The notes: generated from the sequence alone by a model not told the origin. DNA of 8,094 bases from Brevundimonas sp. UBA7664 (GCF_002483305.1 NZ_DLHQ01000017.1:55671-63764); one strand, 5' to 3'; shown: positions 1-6,489, counted from the stretch's first letter. Numbers and translations: made by a program.

Positions 1-101
1 GCGGAGCGAGACGGATGGGGGGTGGAACGCCGGCCTGTCCGATTGGCGAACTTCAGACCATACTGCCGACCGAGCCAGACCCCCCATCCGAGCCGCTCCG
101 C
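1..101. repeat. Pair of inverted intergenic repeat copies upstream of scpA
   Basis: Bases 1-23 and 79-101 are reverse complements at 20 of 23 positions. They contain a perfect 12-base pairing (12-23 with 79-90) and a perfect 8-base pairing (1-8 with 94-101), separated by three mismatches. The 55 bases between (24-78) have no obvious structure. The left copy is cut by the window edge. A small perfect hairpin (92-96 with 100-104, loop TCC) sits at the right copy. All three forward frames stay open through this stretch until 142, so open frame alone is not evidence of coding. The repeat nature argues that it is noncoding leader, although the 3' end of an upstream gene cannot be excluded. Confidence 0.7.
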
Positions 102-107
102 GGCCCA

Positions 108-132
108 CCTTCCCCCGCAAGGGGGGAAGGAG
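108..132 (+). promoter_or_regulatory. Hairpin overlapping the scpA ribosome binding site
   Basis: Bases 108-116 (CCTTCCCCC) pair perfectly with 122-130 (GGGGGAAGG) around a 5-base loop, giving a 9-base GC-rich stem. The Shine-Dalgarno sequence AAGGAG lies at 127-132, eight bases before the GTG start at 141, so its first four bases are inside the stem. The structure may be simply part of the intergenic repeat, or it may lower translation of scpA. The stem is seen in the sequence; the regulatory effect is inference. Confidence 0.55.
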
Positions 133-140
133 ATCGTTCA

Positions 141-962
141 GTGACCGACGCCTTCCAGCCCAATCTGGACTTCACCGCCGCCGAACAGGTGGACGAGCGC
201 GAGGCCTTCGTCGTCGATCTGGACGGCTATGAAGGGCCGTTGCATGTGCTGCTGGCGCTGGCGCGGACGCAGAAGGTCGATCTGCTGAAGCTGTCGATCA
301 CCCGGCTGGCGGAACAGTATCTGGCCTTCGTGCATGAGGCGCGGCGGCGGAATTTCTCGCTGGCGGCCGACTATCTCGTGATGGCCGCCTGGCTGGCCTA
401 TCTGAAGTCGCGGCTGCTGCTGCCGCGCACCGACAAGGGCAAGGGCGACGAGATGCCCGCCGAGGAGATGGCCGCGGCCCTGGCCTTCCGGCTGCAGAAG
501 CTGGAGGCGATGCGCAAGGCGGTGGAGGCGATCACCGCCCGGCCGCAGCTGAAGCGGGACGTGTTCACGCGCGGCGATCCGCAGGCGACGGTGATCGTGC
601 CGTCCGACCGGGTCGACGCCAGCCTGTACGAGCTGATGGCCGCCTATGTGACCCAGCGTCGGCGCGAGGAGCAGCGCCACTACAATCCCGGCCAGCGGGT
701 GGAGGCCTTTGCGCTGGAGGCGGCGCGCGACTGGTTGCGCGATGTGCTGCCGCGGCTGGAGCAGTGGACGCCGCTGGAGCAGGTGGCGCCCGCGCGGCGG
801 GCGGAGGACGGACCGACCCAGGCCAGCTTTACCGCCTCGACCCTCTCGGCCAGTCTGGAACTGGTCAAGGAGGGGGCGATGGATGTGAAACAGGCCGAAG
901 CCTTTGCGGAGGTCTATCTGAAACGGCGCGGCATGGGGCAGGTGCTGGAGCTGGTTCCGTGA
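141..962 (+). CDS. scpA: Segregation and condensation protein A (ScpA, kleisin)
   Basis: ScpA is the kleisin subunit that bridges the head domains of the SMC dimer and, with ScpB, forms the bacterial condensin that organises and helps segregate the chromosome. The protein is 273 residues from the GTG start. The N-terminal SMC-neck-binding region carries the family signature DGYEGPLHVLLALARTQKVD at residues 28-47, followed by helical AADYLVMAAWLAYLKSRLLL at 75-94. A less conserved middle follows, and a C-terminal winged-helix segment covers about residues 241-271. I chose GTG at 141 because AAGGAG lies eight bases upstream. The earlier in-frame ATG at 15 would translate straight through the repeat and hairpin and add 42 low-complexity residues. 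The stop overlaps the scpB start by four bases, so the two partners are probably made in a coupled way. Confidence in identity is high; the exact start is slightly less sure. Confidence 0.95.
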   Translation: MTDAFQPNLDFTAAEQVDEREAFVVDLDGYEGPLHVLLALARTQKVDLLKLSITRLAEQYLAFVHEARRRNFSLAADYLVMAAWLAYLKSRLLLPRTDKGKGDEMPAEEMAAALAFRLQKLEAMRKAVEAITARPQLKRDVFTRGDPQATVIVPSDRVDASLYELMAAYVTQRRREEQRHYNPGQRVEAFALEAARDWLRDVLPRLEQWTPLEQVAPARRAEDGPTQASFTASTLSASLELVKEGAMDVKQAEAFAEVYLKRRGMGQVLELVP

Positions 963-1618
963 TCCAGTTCGCCCCCGATCATGGAGAGATCGAACGCCGC
1001 GTCGAGGCGCTGTTGTTCGCGGCCGCCGGGCCGCTGTCGGCGGCCGAGATCGCGCGGCGGCTGCCCGAGGGGGCGGATGTGGGCGGGGCGATTTCGGCCC
1101 TGCGCGAGAAATATCACGGGCGGGGGGTCGAGCTGGAGTGTGTCGCCGACCGTTGGCAGTTCCGCACCGCGCCCGACCTGTCCTTCCTGATGACCGAGGA
1201 GCGCGAGGAGCCGCGGCGTCTGTCGAAGGCGGCGCTCGAGACCCTGGCCATCATCGCCTATCACCAGCCCTGCACCCGGGCCGAGGTGGAAAGCGTGCGC
1301 GGGGTGTCGCTGTCGAAGGGGACGCTGGACCTGCTGCTGGAGATGGGGTTCGTGCGGCTGCGCGGACGGCGGCGGACGCCGGGGCGGCCGGTGACCTACG
1401 GCACCGCCGACCGGTTCCTGGAGCATTTCGGCCTGTCCAATCTGTACGACCTGCCCGGCGTGCAGGAGATGAAGGCGGCGGGCCTGCTGGACCTGTCGAT
1501 CCCGGTCGGCTTCGAGGTGCCCGACCCCTCGCGGGCCACGGACGGCGACGACGAACCCCTGTTGCCGGGGGACGAGGAGGCGCCGGAGTTCGCGCAGGAT
1601 TTCGTGGCGGAGGACTGA
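959..1618 (+). CDS. scpB: Segregation and condensation protein B (ScpB)
   Basis: ScpB is the winged-helix partner of ScpA in the SMC-ScpAB condensin complex; it binds as a dimer to the central part of the kleisin. The 219-residue product has two winged-helix domains. The first is around residues 10-75 (ERRVEALLFAAAGPLSAAEI near the start), and the second is around 88-165, with the signature AALETLAIIAYHQPCTRAEV at 91-110. The conserved GRPVTYGTADRFLEHFGL segment follows at about 142-159. The tail (about 186-219) is acidic, probably disordered, and of low conservation. The start is GTG at 959 inside a GTGA overlap with the scpA stop, with GGAG at 947-950 as a modest ribosome site. In Caulobacter, as I recall, scpAB is followed by tat genes; here murC follows instead. 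Confidence 0.94.
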   Translation: MIQFAPDHGEIERRVEALLFAAAGPLSAAEIARRLPEGADVGGAISALREKYHGRGVELECVADRWQFRTAPDLSFLMTEEREEPRRLSKAALETLAIIAYHQPCTRAEVESVRGVSLSKGTLDLLLEMGFVRLRGRRRTPGRPVTYGTADRFLEHFGLSNLYDLPGVQEMKAAGLLDLSIPVGFEVPDPSRATDGDDEPLLPGDEEAPEFAQDFVAED

Positions 1619-1636
1619 GGGCGGGGCGGGACCACC

Positions 1637-1741
1637 CACCCCTCCACCATGCTTCGCATGGTCCCCCCCAGACGGAGCGCTGTCTCCTCCCTGTCGCGCA
1701 GCGATGGGGAGGGGGACCGCCGGAACGGCGGTGGAGGGGTG
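1637..1741. repeat. Structured palindromic intergenic repeat between scpB and murC
   Basis: A 12-base perfect outer inverted repeat (1637-1648 with 1730-1741, CACCCCTCCACC and its complement) encloses three smaller hairpins. These are ACCATGC/GCATGGT (1646-1652 with 1656-1662, loop TTC), CCTCCC/GGGAGG with an inner TCGC/GCGA (1686-1704 region to 1712), and CCGCCG/CGGCGG (1717-1722 with 1726-1731, loop GAA). GTCCCCC at 1661-1667 can also pair with GGGGGAC at 1711-1717, as an alternative long-range stem. The whole could fold as a cloverleaf-like element about 105 bases long. There is no T-tract after it, so it is not a classic terminator. It resembles dispersed repeats common in Caulobacterales intergenic DNA (from memory, not searched). 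Confidence 0.75.
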
Positions 1742-1773
1742 AAAAGCGGGTGTCGCAATCCCGTCCAACCCTT

Positions 1774-1780
1774 GCTAATC
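1774..1780 (+). promoter_or_regulatory. Possible -10-like element just before murC
   Basis: GCTAATC at 1774-1780 resembles the start of the alphaproteobacterial housekeeping -10 pattern GCTANAWC and ends seven bases before the murC ATG. No Shine-Dalgarno sequence is visible upstream of murC, so transcription could begin at or next to the ATG and give a leaderless message. I see no convincing -35 element, so this is a weak suggestion. Confidence 0.2.
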
Positions 1781-1787
1781 GCTTCCG

Positions 1788-3218
1788 ATGATCGCTCGCC
1801 TTCGCCCCGTCCCCTTCGACCTCGGTCCCGTGCATTTCGTCGGCATCGGCGGCATCGGCATGAGCGGCATCGCCGAGATCATGCTCAAGATCGGCTATTC
1901 GGTGCAGGGCTCGGACGCCAAGGCGTCGGCCAATACCGAGCGGCTGGAGAAGCTGGGCGCGCGGATCTTCATCGGGCATGACGCGGCGCACATCGGCGAC
2001 GGCGTCTCGGCGGTGGTCTATTCGACGGCGGTCAAGGCGACCAATCCGGAGATGGTGGTGGCCCGCGAGCGGCGCATTCCGCTGGTCCGGCGGGCCGAGA
2101 TGCTGGCCGAGCTGATGCGGCTGCAGTTCTCGATCGCGGTCGGCGGGACCCACGGCAAGACCACGACGACCTCGATGGTGGCGGCGATTCTCGACGCCGG
2201 GGGGCTGGATCCGACGGTGGTCAATGGCGGGATCATCAACGCCTATGGCACCAACGCCAAGGTCGGCGACGGCGACTGGATCGTGGTCGAGGCCGACGAG
2301 AGCGACGGCAGCTTCCTGCGCCTCAAGTCGACGGTGGCCATCGTCACCAATATCGACCCCGAGCATCTGGACCACTACGGCGACTTTGACGGGGTGCGGA
2401 AGGCGTTCGTGGACTTCGTCGAGAACATCCCCTTCTACGGTTTCGCCGCCGTCTGCCTCGACCATCCCGAGGTGCAGCGGCTGGTGGCCTCGATCGATAA
2501 CCGGCGGCTGGTGACCTATGGCATCAATCCCCAGGCCATGGTCCGGGCCGACAATGTGGAGATGAAGCCCGACGGGTGCCGTTTCGACGTGGTGATCCAG
2601 GCGCAGGGGCTGGCCGCGCTGGACGAGCCGATCCGGATCACCGGCCTGCACCTGCCGATGGCGGGCTGGCACAATGTCGCCAATGCGCTGGCCGCCATCG
2701 CCGTGGCGCGCGAGCTCGATGTATCGGACGAGGCGATCAAGGCCGGGCTCGCCGGGTTCGGCGGGGTACGGCGGCGCTTCACCACCACCGGCATCGTCGG
2801 CGGGGTGCGGATCGTCGACGACTACGGCCACCACCCGGTCGAGATCGCCGCCGTGCTGAAGGCCGCGCGTCAGGTGGCCGAGGGCCGGGTGATCGCCGTG
2901 GTCCAGCCGCACCGGTTCACCCGGCTGGAATCGCTGATGGAGGAGTTTTCCACCTGTTTCTCGGACGCCGACGCGGTGTTCGTGGCCGACGTCTATGCGG
3001 CCGGCGAGACGCCGATCGAGGGGATCGACAAGGATGCCCTGGTTGAGGGCATCCGGCGGTTCGGGCATCGCTCGGTGCACCCGCTGGAGAGCGTGGAGGC
3101 CCTGCCGGGGGTGATCGCGGCGGAGGCCAAGGACGGTGATCTGGTGGTGCTGCTGGGGGCAGGGGACATCACCCAGTGGGCGTATGCGTTGCCGGGGCAG
3201 CTGGAGGGGCTGGCCTAG
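1788..3218 (+). CDS. murC: UDP-N-acetylmuramate--L-alanine ligase (MurC)
   Basis: MurC is the cytoplasmic ATP-dependent ligase that adds L-alanine to UDP-N-acetylmuramic acid, the first peptide-stem step in peptidoglycan synthesis. The 476 residues match the usual family length. The N-terminal Rossmann-like domain has HFVGIGGIGMSGIAEIM at about 16-32. The central ATPase domain has the P-loop GGTHGKTTTT at 119-128, VEADESDGSF at about 167-176 and NIDPEHLDHYG at 188-198. The HNVANA motif is at 295-300. The C-terminal domain has GVRRRF at 326-331, DDYGHHP at 344-350 and QPHRFTR at 373-379. All expected Mur-ligase motifs look intact. The ATG at 1788 fits the N-terminus I remember for Caulobacter MurC, but it lacks a visible ribosome binding site. 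murG, the usual upstream neighbour in the dcw cluster, is not in the 1.8 kb before it; scpAB is there instead. The next gene starts two bases after its stop. Confidence 0.97.
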   Translation: MIARLRPVPFDLGPVHFVGIGGIGMSGIAEIMLKIGYSVQGSDAKASANTERLEKLGARIFIGHDAAHIGDGVSAVVYSTAVKATNPEMVVARERRIPLVRRAEMLAELMRLQFSIAVGGTHGKTTTTSMVAAILDAGGLDPTVVNGGIINAYGTNAKVGDGDWIVVEADESDGSFLRLKSTVAIVTNIDPEHLDHYGDFDGVRKAFVDFVENIPFYGFAAVCLDHPEVQRLVASIDNRRLVTYGINPQAMVRADNVEMKPDGCRFDVVIQAQGLAALDEPIRITGLHLPMAGWHNVANALAAIAVARELDVSDEAIKAGLAGFGGVRRRFTTTGIVGGVRIVDDYGHHPVEIAAVLKAARQVAEGRVIAVVQPHRFTRLESLMEEFSTCFSDADAVFVADVYAAGETPIEGIDKDALVEGIRRFGHRSVHPLESVEALPGVIAAEAKDGDLVVLLGAGDITQWAYALPGQLEGLA

Positions 3219-3220
3219 CC

Positions 3221-3625
3221 ATGTCGCGTGGTCTCCAAGACCTGTACGCGGAGGTGAAGTTGATCGCCGAACGGGCCGGCTATGCCGACTATCCGCGACC
3301 CGAAGACCGGCAGCGGGATGATCGGGTTTGGCTCGCCGAGGCCTCATTTGGCCGGTTCGACAAGCTTTATATGGAGCGAGGGCAGGTGTCGCTGCTGGCG
3401 CGAGGCGACTACGACACCGTGCTCTACGAAGTGTTCAAATCGCTTGTTCAGGATAAGGCGACGCACATCGAGGCGCGCAATCGCATTGCTGGCCAAGACA
3501 GTCGTCGACAATGGTTCGCTCTTCAGGCCGAGATGATGGAAAGTCTGAAGCCTGAATGGGCGCAGCGTATCGCCGCTGATCAAGCGACTGTGCTGGCCCT
3601 CAACCCTTTTCAGGACGAGCGATGA
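3221..3625 (+). CDS. Small protein resembling Imm63-type immunity proteins, between murC and murB
   Basis: This 134-residue soluble protein has no signal peptide or membrane segment and is predicted to be mostly helical. It is not a standard dcw gene. The ERGQ segment (52-55), the LYEVFKSLV segment (68-76), and especially the C-terminal block QDSRRQWFALQAEMM (92-106), LKPEWAQR (109-116) and NPFQDE (128-133) recall the Imm63 family of polymorphic-toxin immunity proteins, which has conserved Arg and Glu/Asp residues. This match is from memory. No toxin gene is visible beside it, so it may be an orphan immunity gene or have another role. Its start ATG is two bases after the murC stop, with GGAGGGG at 3203-3209 as a rather distant ribosome site. 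Its last four bases overlap the murB start. GC over 3241-3600 is about 60% (216 of 360 counted by hand), against 68-70% in single 60-base lines sampled from murC and murB, hinting at later acquisition. Confidence 0.8.
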   Translation: MSRGLQDLYAEVKLIAERAGYADYPRPEDRQRDDRVWLAEASFGRFDKLYMERGQVSLLARGDYDTVLYEVFKSLVQDKATHIEARNRIAGQDSRRQWFALQAEMMESLKPEWAQRIAADQATVLALNPFQDER

Positions 3626-4533
3626 AGCTGACTGAAACCGTTCCGCCTGTCCGCGGCAAGCTGCTGCGGGACGAGCCGCTGGGGCCGTTTACCTGGTTCC
3701 GGGTGGGCGGGAACGCCGACGCCCTGTTCATTCCGGCTGACGCTGATGACCTGGCGGACTTCTTGAAGGCGCTGGACCCGACCGTGCCTGTGACGGTTCT
3801 GGGCGTGGGCTCCAACGTCATCGTGCGAGACGGCGGGGTCGAGGGGGTGGTCATCCGGCTGGCCGGGCGGCCCTTCGCCGGGATCACGACCGAGGGCGAC
3901 ACGATCACGGCGGGCGCGGGCGCACTGGATTCCATGGTCGCAAGAGCCTCGGCCAAGGCCGGGCTGGGCGGGCTGGAATTCTATGCGGGCATTCCGGGCA
4001 CGATCGGCGGGGCCCTGACCATGAACGCGGGCTGTTATGGCGCGGAGACCAAGGACATTCTGGTCTCGGCCTGGGGGCTGACGCGGGCGGGCGAGCGGGT
4101 GGATTATGCGCTGGCCGACTTCGGCTACACCTATCGCCACTCCGAGGCGCCGGCGGACATCATCTGGATCGAGGCGACCTATCGCGGGACGCCGGACGAT
4201 CCCGAGGCCGTCGCGGCCCGCATCGCCGAGATCACTTCGCGACGCGAACTGACCCAGCCGATCCGCGAGAAGACCGGCGGTTCGACGTTCAAGAACCCGC
4301 CCGGCCATTCCTCGTGGAAACTGGTCGATGAGGCGGGCTGGCGCGGGAAGCTGTTCACGGCCACCGGCGGCGGGGCCATGTTCAGTGAGCTGCACAGCAA
4401 TTTCATGATCAACCCCGGCGAGGCGACGGCGGCGGATATCGAGGGGCTGGGCGACGCCGTGCGCGCGGATGTGCTGGCCAAGACCGGGGTCCAGCTGGAC
4501 TGGGAAATCAAGCGGATCGGGCGGGCGGGCTGA
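3622..4533 (+). CDS. murB: UDP-N-acetylenolpyruvoylglucosamine reductase (MurB)
   Basis: MurB is the cytoplasmic FAD-dependent enzyme that uses NADPH to reduce UDP-GlcNAc-enolpyruvate to UDP-MurNAc, the substrate of MurC. The 303 residues fit the shorter type II form. The FAD-binding domain shows TWFRVGGNADALF (24-36), GVGSNVIVRDGGVEGVVIRL (61-80) and EFYAGIPGTIGGALTMNAG (119-137). Probable catalytic residues are Arg172 (in YTYRHSE), Ser221 (in GGSTFKNP) and Glu295 (in LDWEIKRIG), by analogy with the E. coli Arg/Ser/Glu set. The stretch 243-256 before ELHSN seems a few residues longer than the common GCRG..VGGA form, from memory. The ATG at 3622 overlaps the stop of the preceding small gene (ATGA) and has AGGA six bases upstream, suggesting its translation is coupled to that gene. 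Confidence 0.96.
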   Translation: MKLTETVPPVRGKLLRDEPLGPFTWFRVGGNADALFIPADADDLADFLKALDPTVPVTVLGVGSNVIVRDGGVEGVVIRLAGRPFAGITTEGDTITAGAGALDSMVARASAKAGLGGLEFYAGIPGTIGGALTMNAGCYGAETKDILVSAWGLTRAGERVDYALADFGYTYRHSEAPADIIWIEATYRGTPDDPEAVAARIAEITSRRELTQPIREKTGGSTFKNPPGHSSWKLVDEAGWRGKLFTATGGGAMFSELHSNFMINPGEATAADIEGLGDAVRADVLAKTGVQLDWEIKRIGRAG

Positions 4534-4541
4534 CGACTCCC

Positions 4542-4562
4542 CCCTCCCCGTCGAGGGGAGGG
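4542..4562 (+). terminator. Perfect hairpin after murB, possible terminator
   Basis: CCCTCCCC (4542-4549) pairs perfectly with GGGGAGGG (4555-4562) around a 5-base loop, eight bases after the murB stop. The following bases are CTTTCGTGG, so only a very short T run is present. It may act as a weak intrinsic terminator, protect the 3' end of the message, or be a short member of the C/G-rich repeat family seen in the other gaps. A GANTC site (GACTC, 4535-4539) lies just before it. Confidence 0.45.
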
Positions 4563-4609
4563 CTTTCGTGGCTGAACCGCCGGATTTCGCCGGGACGAAG
4601 GTCGATTGG

Positions 4610-4640
4610 TTGACGGGCTGTTAAGGACAGTTGGGTCATC
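4610..4640 (+). promoter_or_regulatory. Weak promoter-like stretch upstream of ddl
   Basis: TTGACG at 4610-4615 matches the alphaproteobacterial -35 element well. A -10 is poor: GTCATC at 4635-4640 shares only the end of the GCTANAWC pattern, and the spacing is longer than usual. The placement, after a hairpin and 49 bases before the ddl ATG, is what would be expected if ddl-ftsQ-ftsA had its own promoter. Nothing else recognisable is in the 4563-4663 stretch. Confidence 0.2.
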
Positions 4641-4663
4641 CAGTTCCCGTCCTGGAGCCCCGC

Positions 4664-5599
4664 ATGACCCGCCCCTTTTCCGACCTGCACGTGGCCGTCC
4701 TGATGGGCGGACTGTCGTCCGAGCGGGAGGTGTCGCTGACGTCCGGCAGGGGCTGTGCGGATGCGCTGGAAGGGCAGGTGGCCCGGGTCAGCCGCGTCGA
4801 CGCCGGGCGTGACCTGGCCCAGGTGCTGGCCGCGCTGAAACCCGATGTCGTCTTCAACGCCCTGCACGGCGCCTGGGGCGAGGACGGCTGCGTGCAGGGC
4901 GTGCTGGAGACACTGGGCATTCCCTACACCCACTCCGGCGTGCTGGCCTCGGCCCTGGCCATGGACAAGGACAAGTCCAAGGCGGTGCTGAAGGCCGCGG
5001 GCGTGGTCGTGCCCGGCGGCGGGCTGTTCGACCGTTTCGAGGTGGCGCGCGACCACGTCATTCCGCCGCCCTATGTGATCAAGCCCAATGCCGAGGGCTC
5101 CTCGGTCGGGGTCTATCTGGTGCGTGAGGGCGAGCCGCCGTGCGCCGCGCCGGGTCAGGACGACTGGACCTATGGCGAACAGGTGATGGTCGAGCCCTTC
5201 ATCGCCGGCAAGGAGCTGGCGGTTACCGTGCTTGGGGAGACGTCCGGGCCGCGGGCCCTGACCATTACCGACATCACCCCGGCCAAGGGTTTCTACGACT
5301 ATGAGGCCAAATACGCCCCGGGGGGCTCCAGCCATGTGCTGCCGGCCGATCTGCCGCCGCATATTTTCGAGCGGGCGCTGCGGGAATCCGAGCTGGCGCA
5401 CGCGGCCATGGGCTGCCGCGGCGTGTCGCGATCCGACTTTCGTTATGACGATATTAAGGACGAACTGGTCCTTCTGGAGGTCAATACCCAGCCGGGCATG
5501 ACGCCGACCTCGCTCAGTCCCGAGCAGGCCGCCCATGTCGGGATGGACTACAAAGCATTGGTACGGTGGATGGTGGAGGACGCCTCATGCCCGCGGTAG
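4664..5599 (+). CDS. ddl: D-alanine--D-alanine ligase (Ddl)
   Basis: Ddl is the ATP-grasp enzyme that joins two D-alanines to make the D-Ala-D-Ala end of the peptidoglycan stem, later added by MurF. It acts in the cytoplasm and is the target of D-cycloserine. The protein is 311 residues, close to E. coli DdlB. Motifs in order are GGLSSEREVSL (15-25, with the substrate-binding Glu20), LHGAWGEDG (67-75), KPNAEGSSVGV (140-150, the glycine-rich ATP lid with Ser146/147), YDYEAKY (211-217), RSDFR (256-260) and LEVNTQPGMTPTSL (271-284, with the Mg-binding Glu272 and Asn274). The YDYEAKY tyrosine fits the D-Ala-D-Ala rather than the D-Ala-D-Lac type. The ATG at 4664 was chosen because GGAG (4654-4657) lies six bases upstream and the residues after it align with the family start. 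The gene's 3' end overlaps ftsQ by 13 bases. Confidence 0.96.
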   Translation: MTRPFSDLHVAVLMGGLSSEREVSLTSGRGCADALEGQVARVSRVDAGRDLAQVLAALKPDVVFNALHGAWGEDGCVQGVLETLGIPYTHSGVLASALAMDKDKSKAVLKAAGVVVPGGGLFDRFEVARDHVIPPPYVIKPNAEGSSVGVYLVREGEPPCAAPGQDDWTYGEQVMVEPFIAGKELAVTVLGETSGPRALTITDITPAKGFYDYEAKYAPGGSSHVLPADLPPHIFERALRESELAHAAMGCRGVSRSDFRYDDIKDELVLLEVNTQPGMTPTSLSPEQAAHVGMDYKALVRWMVEDASCPR

Positions 5600-6474
5600 T
5601 TCGCGGCGGTCGGCGACAGAGTTCGAACCAGCCTGCAAAACGCGGCGCGGCTCCCAAATCCCAAGGGCGCGGCCGCGCGCCGCGCAACGCCCAGGCCACG
5701 CCCGGGAAGATGGCGGCGCTGGGCCGGCTGGACCTGTCGCCCCGCGCTGTCGTCATTTCGATCGCCGCCGGCGTGCTGCTGCTGGCCGGGGTGCTGGCGA
5801 CGGGTGCGCGCGCCGAGCGCATCGGGGCCTCGATCGGCCATGGCGTGGACGGGATGACCGCCGGCCTCGGCCTGAAGCTGGAAAAGGTGTTCATTGAGGG
5901 CGAGAGCCCCGAGGCGACACGGGCCATTCAGCAGGCCGTGCAGTTGTCGGCCGACCAGCCCATGACCTCGATCGACCTGGACGCCGTGCGCGAGCGGGTC
6001 GAAGCGATCGGCTGGGTCCAGTCGGCGCGCGTGGTGCGGCTGCTGCCCAACACCCTGATCGTCCATGTCATCGAGCATGACCGACTGGCCGTCTGGCAGA
6101 CCGGCGGCGTCAACCAGGTCATCGACAGCCACGGCCAGGTCATCGCCGGCGCCGACGCCGGCCGCTATCCCAACCTGCCGCTGGTCGTCGGCAAGGGCGC
6201 CGAACAGGCGGCCCACGAAGTCCTGCCCCTGATCGCTCAGCGCCCGCGACTGGCCAGCCGGGTCGAGGCCCTGGTGCGGGTCGACGAGCGGCGTTGGGAC
6301 CTGCGGCTCAAGGACGGCAGCCTGATCCAGCTGCCCGCGTCGAACCAGGAGGCGGCGCTGATCCAGCTCGACGCCCTGGACCAGCGCGAGCGGCTGCTGG
6401 AGCTGGGCTTCGCCCGCATTGACCTGAGAACGCCGGAGGAGGTCGCCGTCCGGCCCTCCGCCGGCGAAGCGTAG
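5587..6474 (+). CDS. ftsQ: Cell division protein FtsQ
   Basis: FtsQ is a single-pass inner-membrane divisome protein that links early cytoplasmic proteins to the late septal synthesis proteins, binding FtsB/FtsL in the periplasm. The 295-residue product has a long basic, proline/glycine-rich cytoplasmic tail (1-53) and one hydrophobic membrane helix at about 54-74 (AVVISIAAGVLLLAGVLATG). A POTRA domain starts near residue 97 (KLEKVFIEG) and includes the GWVQSARVVRLLPNTLIVHV segment. The FtsQ beta domain follows to the end. The start at 5587 has a strong GGAGGA (5575-5580) six bases upstream. An in-frame ATG at 5566 lacks such spacing and would add seven residues. The first 13 bases overlap the ddl end, a typical dcw arrangement. 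ftsA starts 15 bases after the stop. Confidence 0.93.
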   Translation: MPAVVRGGRRQSSNQPAKRGAAPKSQGRGRAPRNAQATPGKMAALGRLDLSPRAVVISIAAGVLLLAGVLATGARAERIGASIGHGVDGMTAGLGLKLEKVFIEGESPEATRAIQQAVQLSADQPMTSIDLDAVRERVEAIGWVQSARVVRLLPNTLIVHVIEHDRLAVWQTGGVNQVIDSHGQVIAGADAGRYPNLPLVVGKGAEQAAHEVLPLIAQRPRLASRVEALVRVDERRWDLRLKDGSLIQLPASNQEAALIQLDALDQRERLLELGFARIDLRTPEEVAVRPSAGEA

Positions 6475-6489
6475 AGTGAGGGGCGACTG

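Noticed and set aside
15..140. ATG at 15 as the start of scpA, adding 42 residues
   Set aside because: The added sequence is a translation of the inverted repeat and hairpin, and the GTG at 141 has a well-placed AAGGAG.
764..958. ATG at 764 as the start of scpB
   Set aside because: This would overlap scpA by about 200 bases with low-complexity Gly/Ala-rich sequence, while GTG at 959 gives the normal ScpB N-terminus and a GTGA overlap.
1637..1741. Reading the nested hairpins as a tRNA, CRISPR array or riboswitch
   Set aside because: There are no tRNA conserved positions, no regularly spaced direct repeats, and no known aptamer core; an intergenic palindromic repeat explains it better.
1138..1791. 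Alternative-frame open region across scpB and the following gap
   Set aside because: Its translation is Arg/Ala/Gly-rich noise overlapping scpB and runs through the palindromic repeat; it has no domain.
1251..3347. Very long antisense open frame (698 codons) opposite scpB and murC
   Set aside because: It lies opposite strongly supported genes, has low-complexity Arg/His/Pro-rich translation and no recognisable domain. Such frames are expected on the complementary strand of high-GC coding DNA.
5566..5586. ATG at 5566 as the start of ftsQ
   Set aside because: No properly spaced ribosome site precedes it; GGAGGA is placed for the ATG at 5587.
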